A DNA stretch of 64,000 bases from AP-15 sp963703855 (GCA_963703855.1 CAVPFW010000005.1:1-64000); one strand, 5' to 3'; counted from the first letter of the stretch, positions 29,836 to 44,837 are shown. Notes: generated from the sequence alone by a model not told the origin. Program-made: numbers and translations.

Positions 29836-30119
29836 TCAGAACGCGTCCGGCCAAATCCGGGCGCCATGGAACACGGCCAAGATCTCCACAGGATCCTCTA
29901 CGATGCGGTAAGCCAAAAGAATGTCGTCGAGGCGACGACAAGTTCGCGCGTGCCCGCCACCCGCCTTGGACGACCGAGGTAAGGATGCGCGACCAGGTTG
30001 CGAGTCCTTGCGCGGATTCGCTGAACCGTCCGCCGGGCGGCCCTTGGATTCTGGCGGGCGATGTAGTCTCCGATAGATTAGAGATCTCGAGCAGCCGGTA
30101 CAGTCCAGACGACCCTCAT
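29836..30119 (-). pseudogene. ParE/RelE-family toxin with nonsense codon and frameshift
   Basis: The ATG at 30119 overlaps the antitoxin stop (ATGA). The protein begins RVVWTVPAARDL, then meets an in-frame TAA (30078-30080 on the plus strand) where a CAA would restore the frame. It continues in the same frame as SIGDYIARQNPRAARRTVQR and HPYLGRPRRVAGTRELVV. A one-base shift at an A/T run near 29914-29920 is needed to reach LLAYRIVEDPVEILAVFHGA and the stop at 29836. The gene carries two independent lesions in a typical ~94-residue RelE/ParE toxin, so the toxin is probably dead while its antitoxin is intact. Confidence 0.75.
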
Positions 30120-30355
30120 TCCACTGCGGAATACTTACCAGCGATGCGGGCCATTTCCGCGTCGGATGCAAAGCCAAGTCGATCGGCGGCCGCGATGCCC
30201 GCTTCGATTTTCTGAAGCTGCCATTCCTGAAGGGCCAAGTAATCTTGCACCGCTTCGTTCACGAGATCCTCGGGTGAACGATCCATTCGTTGCGCCAGCC
30301 GCTCGAGGACCCGCAGTGCTTCGTCTTCCAGCTCGACGATCACGGTCCCAGACAT
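30116..30355 (-). CDS. ParD-like ribbon-helix-helix antitoxin
   Basis: The 79-residue protein starts at ATG 30355: MSGTVIVELEDEALRVLERL, then AQRMDRSPEDLVNEAVQDYL, the RHH fold, and a C-terminal tail (EWQLQKIEAGIAAADR) that normally wraps the toxin. Its stop overlaps the parE start as ATGA, the usual antitoxin-first layout. Its partner is disrupted, so selection for the antitoxin may now rest on repression or on protection against a related toxin elsewhere. Confidence 0.75.
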   Translation of the reverse strand: MSGTVIVELEDEALRVLERLAQRMDRSPEDLVNEAVQDYLALQEWQLQKIEAGIAAADRLGFASDAEMARIAGKYSAVE

Positions 30356-30444
30356 CGGTGCTCCCGTGCGCACGCGTTTGAGGTGGTGGAAGTTAGGCAG
30401 CTCAGTCCTCTGCGGCAAGGGACCTGGTGCCGTCGGCGGCGGGG

Positions 30445-30735
30445 TTAGTCAAGGCCGCAACCCGAGCGATGCGCAGCCGCCTCGAAGCGGCAAATCAGCT
30501 CCCGCCGCCCATCGGGTTGACGAACTCGACCACGTCCCGGAAATGCCGTTCGTTCGCGGTTCAACACCTCCGCCCGCAACCGCGCGGCATCCGCATCATT
30601 AAGCGCGAGCCGATTTGCGAGCTGGCGCACGAGTTGTTTGTCCTGCTCCAAGCCGCGCACCTCGTATCGGCTCATCCCACGCTCGCCCAATCGACGCCGA
30701 TGGGTGGCGACTGCTCGCCGCTGTGCAGCGTTCAT
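30445..30735 (-). CDS. Small basic antitoxin-like protein
   Basis: ATG 30735 follows AGGAGCGCAGAGG and gives 96 residues. The core, RLGERGMSRYEVRGLEQDKQ followed by LVRQLANRLALNDADAARLR, resembles small proteins often paired with PIN-domain toxins. The C-terminus is Arg-rich and does not match what I would expect, so a late frameshift is possible. No PIN toxin is seen beside it. The call rests on pattern memory and is tentative. Confidence 0.45.
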   Translation of the reverse strand: MNAAQRRAVATHRRRLGERGMSRYEVRGLEQDKQLVRQLANRLALNDADAARLRAEVLNRERTAFPGRGRVRQPDGRRELICRFEAAAHRSGCGLD

Positions 30736-30926
30736 CCTCTGCGCTCCTGACAGTTCCCGGCTATCTAGCCGGGAACTGCTTGGCATCAAGCTTCCGCGCT
30801 TTGCCCTGCCGGCGCGGGTGAAGCCTGGACGCGATGCCGAATGGTCCTCTATCGTAGCTGATCGCAAGCGCCGGGACTGGCGCGGGCCGCGAAAACAGCG
30901 GCGGTCTTTTTGGGAGGAGGATGGAT

Positions 30927-32039
30927 ATGGCGGAATACAGGCTGATCTCGGCGGATTCGCATGTCAGCGAGCCCCCGGATCTGTGGACCTCGGGGGTCGA
31001 CAAAAAGTACCGCGAGCGGGCGCCGCGGCTGGTCATCGACCCGCCCGGCCTCGAAGGCGCCTATTTCCTCTATGAGGGCTATGCCCCGCACCCGATCGGC
31101 ATCGGCCTCGGCGCCGGCAAGAGCCCCGAGGAGCTGAAGGAATTCCTGACCAAGGCGACCTATGCCGATGCGCGGCCCGGCGGCTGGGACCCGGCCGAGC
31201 GGCAAAAAGACAACGCGCTCGACGGGGTCGAGGCCGACGTGCTGTACACGACCTTGGGCTTCCGCATCTTCTGGCTCAAGGACCCTGGGCTCCAGGCCGA
31301 TTGCTTCCGCGCCTACAACGACTGGCTCGCCGAATTTGTCGGCTATGACCGCAAGCACATGGCCGGGCTGCCGATGATCTCGCTGTACGATCCCCAGGCG
31401 GGCGCGCGCGAGCTCGAACGCTGCGCCAAGCTCGGCCTGAAAGGAGCGATGATCTGGTGCTCGCCGCCTGACGACCGCCCGTACAGCTCGGATATGTACG
31501 ACCCGTTCTGGGCGGCGGCGCAGGAACTGCGCATGCCGGTCAGCCTGCACGCGATCACCGGCATGGGCATGGAAAGCCAGTGGAATTGGGGCGAGCGCTA
31601 TATGCGCGCGACCGTGCTGGCGCACGAGGTCGAGCGCTCGTTCAGCGTGCTGATCTTCTCCGGGGTGCTCGACCGCTTCCCTGAACTGCAGATCGTCTCG
31701 GCCGAGAACAATTGCGGCTGGCTGCCCTATTACCTGCAGCGCATGGACCGAACCTTTGAGCGCTCGCGCTACGCCTCCGGGTTCAAGCTCCAGCTCAAGC
31801 CCAGCGAGTATTTCCAGCGCCAGATGTGGTGCACCTATATCGACGATTATGTCGGGGTGGCGAGCCGCCGGTTCATCGGCGTCGACCGGATGATGTGGTC
31901 GTCGGACTACCCGCACCAGGCCTCGTCCTGGCCGCATTCGCAGGAGGTGGTGGCGCGCGACTTCAAGGAGGCCAGCGCCGAGGACCGCTTCAAGATCACC
32001 CGCGGCAACGCCGCCCGGCTCTACGGGTTCGACGCTTAG
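30927..32039 (+). CDS. Amidohydrolase family protein (ACMSD-like)
   Basis: The 370-residue TIM-barrel protein begins MAEYRLISADSHVSEPPDLW, with the metal-binding DSHVSEP strand. Other metal and active-site positions are VSLHAITGMGMES and the C-terminal MMWSSDYPHQASSWPHS. Members hydrolyse or decarboxylate carboxylated ring-cleavage products and similar compounds. I chose ATG 30927 because the GGAGGAGG (30913-30920) lies six bases upstream; the ATG at 30921 directly abuts that site. It resembles the gene at 62170-63315, so they may be distant paralogues. Confidence 0.87.
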   Translation: MAEYRLISADSHVSEPPDLWTSGVDKKYRERAPRLVIDPPGLEGAYFLYEGYAPHPIGIGLGAGKSPEELKEFLTKATYADARPGGWDPAERQKDNALDGVEADVLYTTLGFRIFWLKDPGLQADCFRAYNDWLAEFVGYDRKHMAGLPMISLYDPQAGARELERCAKLGLKGAMIWCSPPDDRPYSSDMYDPFWAAAQELRMPVSLHAITGMGMESQWNWGERYMRATVLAHEVERSFSVLIFSGVLDRFPELQIVSAENNCGWLPYYLQRMDRTFERSRYASGFKLQLKPSEYFQRQMWCTYIDDYVGVASRRFIGVDRMMWSSDYPHQASSWPHSQEVVARDFKEASAEDRFKITRGNAARLYGFDA

Positions 32040-32178
32040 CCCGACCCGACGGCCGGGAGCCCAGTGGTCAAACCCGACCGGAAGAATCCGCCCGAAAATG
32101 CCTGGACCGCGGCCGTCGATCCGGCGACGCTGATCTCGACCGGCTGATCAAGGTCGGCAGCACGGATCCGATTTGACC

Positions 32179-33165
32179 ATGATGGTGTGCCCGGACTGCC
32201 GTGGCGAGATGCCCGACCCGCGATCCCCGTGTGCCCACTGCGACTGGGCTCCTGGTCTCGGCGAGGGTTTTATCGACTACCTCGCCACCAGGGACCGCAA
32301 GAGTGCCGCGGCGGCCGAGCTGATCGAGACCTACGACGCGCTCGCCGAGCGCGACTGGTCGGGTTCCGGCCAAAATACGGCCTATCTCGAGGGGCTGAAC
32401 CAGCGGTTTGCCGAGCAGCTCGACGATCTCTCGGGCAAGGAGGTCTGCGACGTCGGGTCGGATCGAGGATATTTCGTCAAATATGCGCTGGCGCGGGGCG
32501 CCCGCGTGACGGCGCTCGACATCACCGATGTTTCGCTGCGCCGAGTGTCGCAGATGTACAATATTCCGTGCTATCTCGCTAACGCCGAGAACCTGCCGTT
32601 CCATGACGCCTTTGACGTGCTTGTCGGCATCGGCATTCTCGAGCTGGTGCCGAACATGGGCAATTTTCTCGTCACCGCGAATTGGGCTTTGCGCAGCGGC
32701 GGCACCTTGGCCGTCCGGGTGGCGAACCGCGAAAAGCTGTTTCATTACTCGAATTTCCATGGCCTCCCGGTGCATTTCACGCAGCTTCGGACATTCGATC
32801 GAAGCTTGGTCGTCGACCTCGTCGAACAGGCGGGGTTCAAGGTCGAGCGCGTTTTCTTCGATGGCTACGTCCCGAGCCGCACGGCTCCCTGGCTCGACCG
32901 GTATCCGAAGCTGGCGAGGCGGCTGCGGGACCGGCTCGTCTCACGTTACGGCGCCCATGATGCGAGCGCCGCCCCGTTGCGCCGGCTGCTGCTGAGCCCA
33001 ATCCAGATCGGTGTAGCCGCGCGCAAGGTCAGTCAGGTCGTTCCGGGCAGGCTCTATCAGTCATTTGCTGCGGTCATCGAGGAGCGGCAGCAGAAACGCG
33101 AAGCGTGCGCGCCGGCGCAGACCCCGGCCACGGCATCTGCCGGCCGCGGATATTCGAGAGCCTGA
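32179..33165 (+). CDS. Zinc-ribbon SAM-dependent methyltransferase
   Basis: The 328-residue protein begins with a CxxC...CxxC zinc ribbon (MVCPDCRGEMPDPRSPCAHC) followed by a class I methyltransferase domain: GKEVCDVGSDRGYFVKYALA (motif I) and GARVTALDIT with the acidic residue for SAM ribose. The C-terminal 100 residues are Arg-rich. Substrate unknown; neighbours do not suggest one. Several start codons are possible (TTG 32173, ATG 32179, ATG 32182). Confidence 0.78.
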   Translation: MMVCPDCRGEMPDPRSPCAHCDWAPGLGEGFIDYLATRDRKSAAAAELIETYDALAERDWSGSGQNTAYLEGLNQRFAEQLDDLSGKEVCDVGSDRGYFVKYALARGARVTALDITDVSLRRVSQMYNIPCYLANAENLPFHDAFDVLVGIGILELVPNMGNFLVTANWALRSGGTLAVRVANREKLFHYSNFHGLPVHFTQLRTFDRSLVVDLVEQAGFKVERVFFDGYVPSRTAPWLDRYPKLARRLRDRLVSRYGAHDASAAPLRRLLLSPIQIGVAARKVSQVVPGRLYQSFAAVIEERQQKREACAPAQTPATASAGRGYSRA

Positions 33166-33232
33166 AGCGGTTTCGTCCTGTCGACCGATCCCACGGAAAT
33201 CTGCGGCCGCGGGCGCGCGCGGGCGGGTCGGC

Positions 33233-36694
<3,462 letters not shown>

Positions 36695-36926
36695 GCCTCC
36701 ACTATCGCACCGCCCGGCAGCGAATTCACCCGCGCTCGCGGGGCCGCTCGAGCCCACGCGACAGACCCTTTCCTACCAATGCCTTGTGCGGCCCCGCCTC
36801 GACCGTCACTGCCCGGCGCGCTTGATGGGACAGATTTTCCGGCCGAATCCGGGGTCTTCCGGCGGATGCCGGGCGCCGCTGCGATCAGCCCTGGCTGCGC
36901 GCGGGCGTCAGGCCCATACTGCGGCG

Positions 36927-37118
36927 ATGAGCATGTTTGTGACGATCCTGCTCGTGCTCGCCTTGGCCGGCGTCCTGGTGGTGCTTGGGCTCGGCATCGC
37001 CCAGATGCTGCGCGGCGGCAATCCGCGGCGCTCGAACAAGCTGATGCAGATGCGGGTCGTGATGCAGGGGTTGGCGCTGCTGCTGCTCGCCCTGCTGATG
37101 CTGTTGGGCCGGCATTAG
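36927..37118 (+). CDS. Twin-transmembrane small protein (HIG1-like)
   Basis: The 63-residue protein has two membrane helices, FVTILLVLALAGVLVVLGLG and VVMQGLALLLLALLMLLG, joined by the basic loop RGGNPRRSNKLMQMR. This conserved alphaproteobacterial peptide is usually encoded next to the cobalamin adenosyltransferase, as here, 16 bases upstream. Its relation to HIG1 respiratory factors is by similarity only. Confidence 0.82.
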   Translation: MSMFVTILLVLALAGVLVVLGLGIAQMLRGGNPRRSNKLMQMRVVMQGLALLLLALLMLLGRH

Positions 37119-37134
37119 CGCTCCGGCATCGATC

Positions 37135-37723
37135 ATGGTGCGGCTGACCCGGATCTACACGCGCGGCGGAGACCAGGGCGAGACCTCGCTCGGCGATGGC
37201 TCGCGCGTGCCCAAGCACGCTTTGCGCGTCGCCGCCTACGGCACCGTCGACGAGGCCAACGCGGCGATCGGGATCGCCCGCCTCCATGTGGATGCCGGGG
37301 CCGATGCGGCTGCCGAGGCGATGCTCGGCCATATCCAGAACGATCTGTTCGACCTCGGCGCCGATCTGTGCACGCCAGAGGATGGCCGCCGCGGTGCCGA
37401 TAAAATGGCGGGGGCGCTACGCATTTCAGCCGCCCAGGTCGAGCGCCTCGAGCACGAGATCGATGGGATGAACGCCGGCCTGCAACCGCTCGAACTCGTT
37501 CATCCTGCCGGGCGGCACCGCTGCGGCGGCGTATCTCCATCTCGCGCGCACCGTGACCCGCCGGGCCGAGCGCCTGGTCAGCGCGCTGGCCCAGACCGAA
37601 AGGGTCAACCCCGAGGCGCTCAAATACCTGAACCGCCTCTCCGACCACCTCTTCGTGCTCGGCCGCCGGGTCAACGACAGCGGCGCCCGCGACGTGCTGT
37701 GGGTCCCCGGCGCCAACCGCTGA
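37135..37723 (+). pseudogene. Cob(I)alamin adenosyltransferase (PduO/MMAB type), one frameshift
   Basis: The first frame starts at ATG 37135 with RLTRIYTRGGDQGETSLGDG and AAYGTVDEANAAIGIAR, the ATP-binding signature of PduO-type enzymes. At about 37490 an extra base disrupts the ORF: the protein resumes in another frame as FILPGGTAAAAYLHLARTVT, RRAERLVSAL, LSDHLFVLGRRVND and a stop at 37723. Removing one base from CTCGAACTCG would restore a protein of about 195 residues. The enzyme makes adenosylcobalamin from cob(I)alamin. Whether the lesion is real is important, since this is normally a kept gene. Confidence 0.85.
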
Positions 37724-37789
37724 CCCGAGCCGCTTGACGCGGCCGCGCGCGAAACGGAGACTTCGCGGGCACGAACGGGAGAAACGGCG

Positions 37790-39065
37790 ATGCTGCCACG
37801 CGAGGAAAACGAGCTTCTGACCCGGGTCGGACGAGGGCACCGCGATGGGCGGCACGATGCGGCTCTATTGGATCCCGGCATTGCTCGCGCGCGAGCTCAG
37901 CGAGCCCGATGGGCCGCCGGTGCGGGTGCGCCTCCTCGGCGAGGACCTCGTCGCCTTTCGCGACAGCGCCGGCCGGATCGGGCTGGTCGACGAATATTGC
38001 CCGCACCGGCGCGCGTCTTTGTGGTTCGGGCGCAACGAGGAAGGCGGGCTGCGCTGCGTCTATCACGGCTGGAAATTCGCCGTCGACGGCAGCTGCGTCG
38101 AGCAGTTGAACGAGCCCGAGCCGTTCTGCCACAAGGTCCACCTGACCGCCTACCCGACCGTCGAATTGGGCGGCGTCATCTGGACCTATATGGGGCCGCC
38201 CGAGCGCACCCCGCCGGTGCCCAAATTCGCCTGGACCCAGGCAGCGCAGACCCATCGCCACGTCTCGAAAGTCATCCAGGAATGCAACTGGCTGCAGGCG
38301 CTCGAAGGCGGGCTCGACACCTCGCACGCGCCGATCATGCACCGCCTCTTAAAGGACAATGCCGGGCGCGGCGGCATCAACCCGTCGAGCGCCTATGTGC
38401 GCGCCGGAGCGCCGAGCATCGTCGTCGACCTGACCGATTACGGCTATCAGTACGCCGGCATCAGGGCGCTCGGCGACGACCAGTCGCATATCCGCACCTA
38501 CCATTACATCCTGCCGTTCCACCAGATCCGCGCGTCGCGCTCGGAGCGCGGCAATCCGGTCGACGCCGGGCACATCTGGGTCCCGATCGACGACGACAAT
38601 ACGATGGTCTACAACTGGGCCTACAGCATGACCGAGGAGCCCTTGACCGCCGAGGACCGCCTCGAACGCGGCATCGGCAACGGGCCATTGCACGTCGACC
38701 AGACCACCTTCCGCTCCAAGGCCAACCGGCAGAACGATTACCTGATCGACCGCGCGGTGCAGCGCTCTCAGTCCTTCACCGGCATCGACGGGATCAACGT
38801 GCAGGACCGGGCGATCCAGGAAACCATGGGCCGCGTCGTCGACCGCAGCAACGAGCATTTGGGGCCGGCCGACAAGGCGATCATCCAATTGCGCCGGCTA
38901 TTGCGGCAGGCGGTCAAGACCGCCGAGGAGGGCGGCACCCCGGCCGGCGTGCGCCCGAGCTATTACCGGCTGCGTGCGGCCGAAACCGTGGTGCCGCGCG
39001 CCGCCGACTGGCGCGTCTCGGTGCCGCAGGGGCTGGCGCAGCAGGAAATCCTGCAAACGGTGTGA
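37790..39065 (+). pseudogene. Rieske non-haem iron oxygenase large subunit, N-terminal frameshift
   Basis: The natural start is ATG 37790 (MLPREENELLTRVG), but one extra base near 37828 moves the remainder to another frame, readable from ATG 37845 as MGGTMRLYWIPALLARELSE to the stop at 39065. The Rieske cluster ligands are CPHRRASLWFG and CVYHGWKF. The mononuclear iron site lies around LQALEGGLDTSHAPIMHRLL. It resembles phthalate-dioxygenase-type oxygenases that hydroxylate or demethylate aromatics. If the insertion is real, initiation at ATG 37845 could still give a nearly complete 406-residue protein. It lies three bases from the next gene. Confidence 0.82.
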
Positions 39066-39067
39066 CG

Positions 39068-39538
39068 ATGGCGCCCAGCGCAACCGAGGCGGCACTCCCG
39101 CGCCGCCGCCAAATCCGCCTGACCGCCGAGGAGCAGGCGGCTTTCCTGCGCGAAAATCCCAAATGCGCGCTCGCCACGATCGACCAGGACGGCTATCCCC
39201 ATGTCGTGGCCATGGGGTTCTTCGTCGAAGACGGCGCGTTCTATATGACCTCGTACGCGAAAGCGCAGAAGGTGCTGAACATCCGCCGCAACCCGAAGGT
39301 CGGGCTGATGGTCGAGAGCGGCGCCAGCTATGCCGAATTGCGCGGCGTCATGGTGCGCGGCACCTGCGAGGTCATCGAGGATGTCGACACCGTGCGCCGG
39401 GTCATGGACCACCGCCGCAGCAGCCCCGAAAGCGGCCGGCGCGGATCGTCCGACAGCGCCCCGAAACGCGTCGTTCTCAAGGTGACCCCGCAGAAGACCA
39501 CGAGCTGGGATCACAGCAAGCTCGGCGGCCGATACTGA
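39068..39538 (+). CDS. Pyridoxamine 5'-phosphate oxidase-fold FMN-binding protein
   Basis: The 156-residue split-barrel protein contains CALATIDQDGYPHVVAMGFF, the typical FMN-binding first strands, followed by AFYMTSYAKAQKVLNIRRNP and VGLMVESGASYAELRGVMVR. Such proteins bind flavin or F420 and reduce varied substrates. It starts two bases after the Rieske gene stop (TGA-CG-ATG) and is probably translated with it, which suggests a role in the same oxidation pathway or as a reductant source. Confidence 0.82.
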   Translation: MAPSATEAALPRRRQIRLTAEEQAAFLRENPKCALATIDQDGYPHVVAMGFFVEDGAFYMTSYAKAQKVLNIRRNPKVGLMVESGASYAELRGVMVRGTCEVIEDVDTVRRVMDHRRSSPESGRRGSSDSAPKRVVLKVTPQKTTSWDHSKLGGRY

Positions 39539-39719
39539 CGCGGACCCCGGATCGAGCTCGTTCTCGTGGTTCGAATACGCCGCTGCCGCCCAGAGCGCAG
39601 GCGTCGGGGAATGCGATCCTGCCGGTGAACATAAGATCGAGCTCCGCGATGCCGCAGGCGAAATTCGTGCGTTGATGGTGCCCCGCGCTTCAGAAGCCGC
39701 ATTTCCCGCCGCCGGCCTG

Positions 39720-40324
39720 TCAGGTTTGCGCCGGCGCAGCTCGAGCGGCTTTCGCGGTCGCCCCGGAGACGCTTTCATCCGGGCGTGAATTGCCGCATAG
39801 GCGAGATCGCGCGCATTCAATCCGGGATAATCTTCCAGGATCTCCGCGGCATCGATGCCGTGGCGAACCAGGGCGGAGACATGGGCGAGCGGAATACGCG
39901 TGCCCTCGAATACCGGCTCGCCTTCCAAGATATCGGGGTTGGAAATGACCCGCCGGCGGCCTCGGCGATAGGTCACGAGATCGTCGGCAAGATGGCTGCG
40001 GAGACGTTTCACCGCCACATGGAGCACAAGATCGCCGCTGTTCAGAACGAAATTCGGTCCTTCGGCACGCCATCGGCCGGCGGTTTCCGCTCGACGAAAC
40101 ACCAACTCGCGCAGTGAGCGCTTGTCGTCACGATTGAGATCAAACGGAAAGGCCGACAACAGCTTGACGTAGAACAGCTCCTTCACGTCGAACGTATAGC
40201 GCAACGCTTTACCGACGCGCTTAGCGCGTGGAGCAACGACTTTCTTCTCTACCGCCGTCCGCACGACCCATTCCGGCAGTTCGGCAATCGCCGCCGCTTC
40301 CCTGAGCGAAAATTCGTCCAACAT
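39720..40324 (-). CDS. DUF433 domain protein (antitoxin-like)
   Basis: ATG 40324 opens MLDEFSLREAAAIAELPEWV, a MerR-like helix-turn-helix. The C-terminal DUF433 domain reads VISNPDILEGEPVFEGTRIP and HGIDAAEILEDYPGLNARDL. Proteins of this design are often antitoxins for PIN-like (DUF5615) toxins. The open frame runs about 750 bases beyond the expected end, opposite the FMN-binding gene, so the original stop was probably lost by a frameshift near 39720. No intact toxin follows. The end given is approximate. Confidence 0.65.
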
Positions 40325-40395
40325 GACCCGTTGCCAGCAATAAATGTACCACCTAGCGGGATATGATTTATCTCACCCGATACAAGTCGCAGCAC

Positions 40396-40471
40396 GTAGG
40401 GTGGGTTGAGCACGGCGAAGCCACCGCTGCCTTTCAACATGCTGGGTTGCGCTTCCCTTAATCCATCCTAC
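40396..40471. repeat. Dispersed GTAGGGTGGGTT repeat
   Basis: The left end GTAGGGTGGGTTGAGCACGG and the right end TTAATCCATCCTAC are imperfect inverted repeats enclosing CTGGGTTGCGCTTCC. It is related to the elements at 2966-3050 and 63486-63558. It sits at the edge of the low-GC AlbA_2 gene, between that gene and the DUF433 gene, so it may mark the left boundary of a transferred segment. Confidence 0.65.
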
Positions 40472-40479
40472 CTGTTGGA

Positions 40480-41584
40480 TTAGCGATTTTTATCCCAGTT
40501 ACCGAGTTCGTCGTAATGGGGAGAACCGGGCCACCCAGCGGCGTTCCAGATCGCGTCGACAATTGGGCGCATTTCCGAGACGGGCCAACCGTCAAAGGTT
40601 TCGATTAAGAATCTCCGGAGTGAGCAACGGATCGCGATCGAATACGTCGATCGCGCTCGTCCGATATTTTCCAGGCGGCCACGTCCCCATTCGCCACCCC
40701 TTTATCCCCGTGAACGACACCATGATTACCACCGGGCATTCTACTAATATAGATTGCAAGAGCGCTTTAGCGTGCTTCACCCTTCCGAATATCTGCTCTT
40801 CGAAACCCACGCTAGGTAATAAATGCGCCGCGCTCTCCGGCAGCTCCGGGTTGGCGCAGATCGAAGCTATTTCGAGACAACCATCTCTAAATACTTGTAC
40901 GGAGCTCGACTCATTCCATGCAGCAAACCCATCAATATTGAATCGATAATCACTGAAGCCGCCAATCAGCCCCACGAATGACGCCAAAATTTCTGGCAAT
41001 GACCGTAAATTAAGATTGATCAATCTCGCAAATGCTGAAAATGGTAACAGATGAATAATCATACGGGCGTTCGAGGAGAGACTTGCAGCTACGTCGTTGT
41101 CAACGATTTTGGCAATGCGACTTAACCGGAATTGGCGCATCTTTTCGGCGATCTCCTGCGATCTCGTGAAGACGGTCCGCAACTCATCAACATCTAGTTG
41201 GTATTTTCCGTTCGTATCCCGGGCGTAGAATCTGAACGATTTTTGATAAGTCACCTGATGCGGAGGGTTCCAGCTCTGCGGGATGCGCATCACAATGGCC
41301 AACCCGCCGGTCTTGAGGCTGACCGGGGCAGTGTGTATTCCAGGAATCGGAGGGCGAATGCCATCTCGCGCCATTTCTTCCAACCGCCTAATTTCGTCGT
41401 CCGGGTTGACGTTCTGCAAGCCTGCGACTTTAATCGCTACACCCTCGGACTCCTGTATACCGAAAACAAGGTAGCCGCCTGATGAGTTTGCGAATGAGGA
41501 CACGTCGTAAAGGAACTCTCGACGGTCGGCGTCCGCCTTGCCAGGGAGCTGTTCCTTAAAGTCGATCTCCTTACGGCAGGGCAT
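40480..41584 (-). pseudogene. AlbA_2-domain protein, truncated and frameshifted
   Basis: The main frame (41584 to 40592) contains the AlbA_2/Schlafen-like domain: EIDFKEQLPGKADADRREFL, DVSSFANSSGGYLVFGIQES and RFYARDTNGKYQLDVDELR. Only five residues precede EIDFKEQ, where relatives usually have about 25, so the N-terminus is cut. Near 40605 an extra A ends the frame early; the next frame continues IETFDGWPVSEMRPIVDAIW to a TAA at 40480. The gene is visibly AT-richer than its surroundings, indicating transfer. AlbA_2 proteins bind nucleic acids and include defence-related members. The sharp boundary with hicB at 41585-41593 suggests a recombination joint. Confidence 0.72.
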
Positions 41585-41593
41585 GGGCCGCGA

Positions 41594-42040
41594 TCATGCC
41601 GCCGGCTTTTCGTGCACCTCGATCGCGATCGCGTAGCCGAGCGTGGACAGGGCCGCTTCGAGGCTGGTCAGCTTGCTGGCGGCGCGCGGGTCGACGAGAC
41701 GCGCCGCCTGGCGGTGGTCGATGTCGAGCCGGCGGGCGAGATCGGCGACGGTCATCCGCCGCGTGCGCAGGGCGCTGTAGAGCGCCGCCTTGAGCGCCGT
41801 GGTCGGATCGGGCGAGACCCAATGCTGGCCCCGACGCAGCCGGCTCGGCGGCGGGATGTCCTCGCCGCGGTTGATCCGGCCGGCAAGCGCCTCGGACAGG
41901 CAATCGGCGGCCTCGCTCAAGGCTTCGGTCTCATCGGCGCCGTCGGTCAGGGCCTCCGGCAAATCGGGAAAATGGACGACGAGGCGCCCCTCTTCATCCG
42001 GCACCAACCGGGCCGGGAAATTGTAGCCGCCGGCGATCAT
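41594..42040 (-). CDS. hicB: HicB-type antitoxin with helix-turn-helix
   Basis: The start at ATG 42040 follows AGGAG. The 148-residue protein has the HicB fold (YNFPARLVPDEEGRLVVHFP, LPEALTDGADETEALSEAAD) and a C-terminal DNA-binding domain (MTVADLARRLDIDHRQAARL, KLTSLEAALSTLGYAIAI). HicB neutralises the HicA RNase and represses its own operon, so the palindrome at 42288-42307 is a candidate operator. It follows hicA by 21 bases on the minus strand, the usual hicAB order. Confidence 0.85.
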   Translation of the reverse strand: MIAGGYNFPARLVPDEEGRLVVHFPDLPEALTDGADETEALSEAADCLSEALAGRINRGEDIPPPSRLRRGQHWVSPDPTTALKAALYSALRTRRMTVADLARRLDIDHRQAARLVDPRAASKLTSLEAALSTLGYAIAIEVHEKPAA

Positions 42041-42061
42041 CGCGCGCTCCTGTCGCAACCC

Positions 42062-42277
42062 CTATCGCAAATCGCGTTCGCTCAGGCCCAATTGCTGCAG
42101 CATTGCGTGCAACAAGCCGGGCGCGATCTCGGCGCGCCTGTCCTTGAGCACGGTAAAGCGGTCACCGAAATAGAGGGTGCCGTGGCTGCCCTTGCCGCGC
42201 TCCTCGTTGAACCGCACCGCAACCCCGCGTTCGTTCCCGAGTCGCCTGAGCCGGCGGAGCAACTCGTTTCCGGTCGC
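42062..42277 (-). CDS. hicA: HicA-like mRNA interferase, start uncertain
   Basis: The readable protein is about 71 residues: GNELLRRLRRLGNERGVAVR, then the HicA RNA-binding motif GKGSHGTLYFGDRFTVLKDR with the catalytic His, and LLHAMLQQLGLSERDLR. The position where relatives have ATG is GCG here (near 42277), and no nearby in-frame ATG or GTG exists; a TTG at 42313 would place the start upstream of the palindrome. The toxin may therefore be poorly translated or inactive. It lies upstream of hicB and downstream of the molybdenum hydroxylase gene. Confidence 0.65.
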   Translation of the reverse strand, partial: ATGNELLRRLRRLGNERGVAVRFNEERGKGSHGTLYFGDRFTVLKDRRAEIAPGLLHAMLQQLGLSERDLR

Positions 42278-42287
42278 TCGCCGCTGA

Positions 42288-42307
42288 ATAGGACATTTTT
42301 GTCCTAT
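42288..42307. promoter_or_regulatory. Perfect 20-bp palindrome, candidate HicB operator
   Basis: ATAGGACA-TTTT-TGTCCTAT is a perfect inverted repeat just upstream of the hicA coding region. A second half-like element, ATAGGGCATTTTTG, starts at 42320. Autoregulated toxin-antitoxin operons usually carry such an operator over their promoter, and hicB here has a DNA-binding domain. The local AT-rich sequence stands out from the GC-rich flanks. Confidence 0.6.
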
Positions 42308-42370
42308 CGCCAAGCCCAGAATAGGGCATTTTTGTTGCGCCGACGGCCGGCCGCGCACAGGCGCCGAAGA

Positions 42371-44725
<2,355 letters not shown>

Positions 44726-44837
44726 GGGGTCACCTCTTTCTTCGTGCGCCATCGCCGCGCCGATCGTGCGGCGGCTCTCGGCGGCAAGCTGAGCTTAGGA
44801 TATAGCTAACCGGCGCATCGGCAGGACGGAAATCGGG

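Noticed and set aside
32064..32147. 27-residue open frame between the amidohydrolase and zinc-ribbon methyltransferase genes
   Set aside because: It has a GTG start with a weak ribosome-binding site and no hydrophobic or motif character; chance is the simplest explanation.
39555..39580. tRNA-like GGTTCGAATAC word
   Set aside because: No acceptor stem or anticodon arm can be folded around it. No tRNA was found elsewhere in the window.
39560..39710. Possible GNAT-type toxin remnant after the DUF433 gene
   Set aside because: One frame reads HHQRTNFACGIAELDLMF, which recalls GNAT toxins, but the match is too short and no continuation is found.
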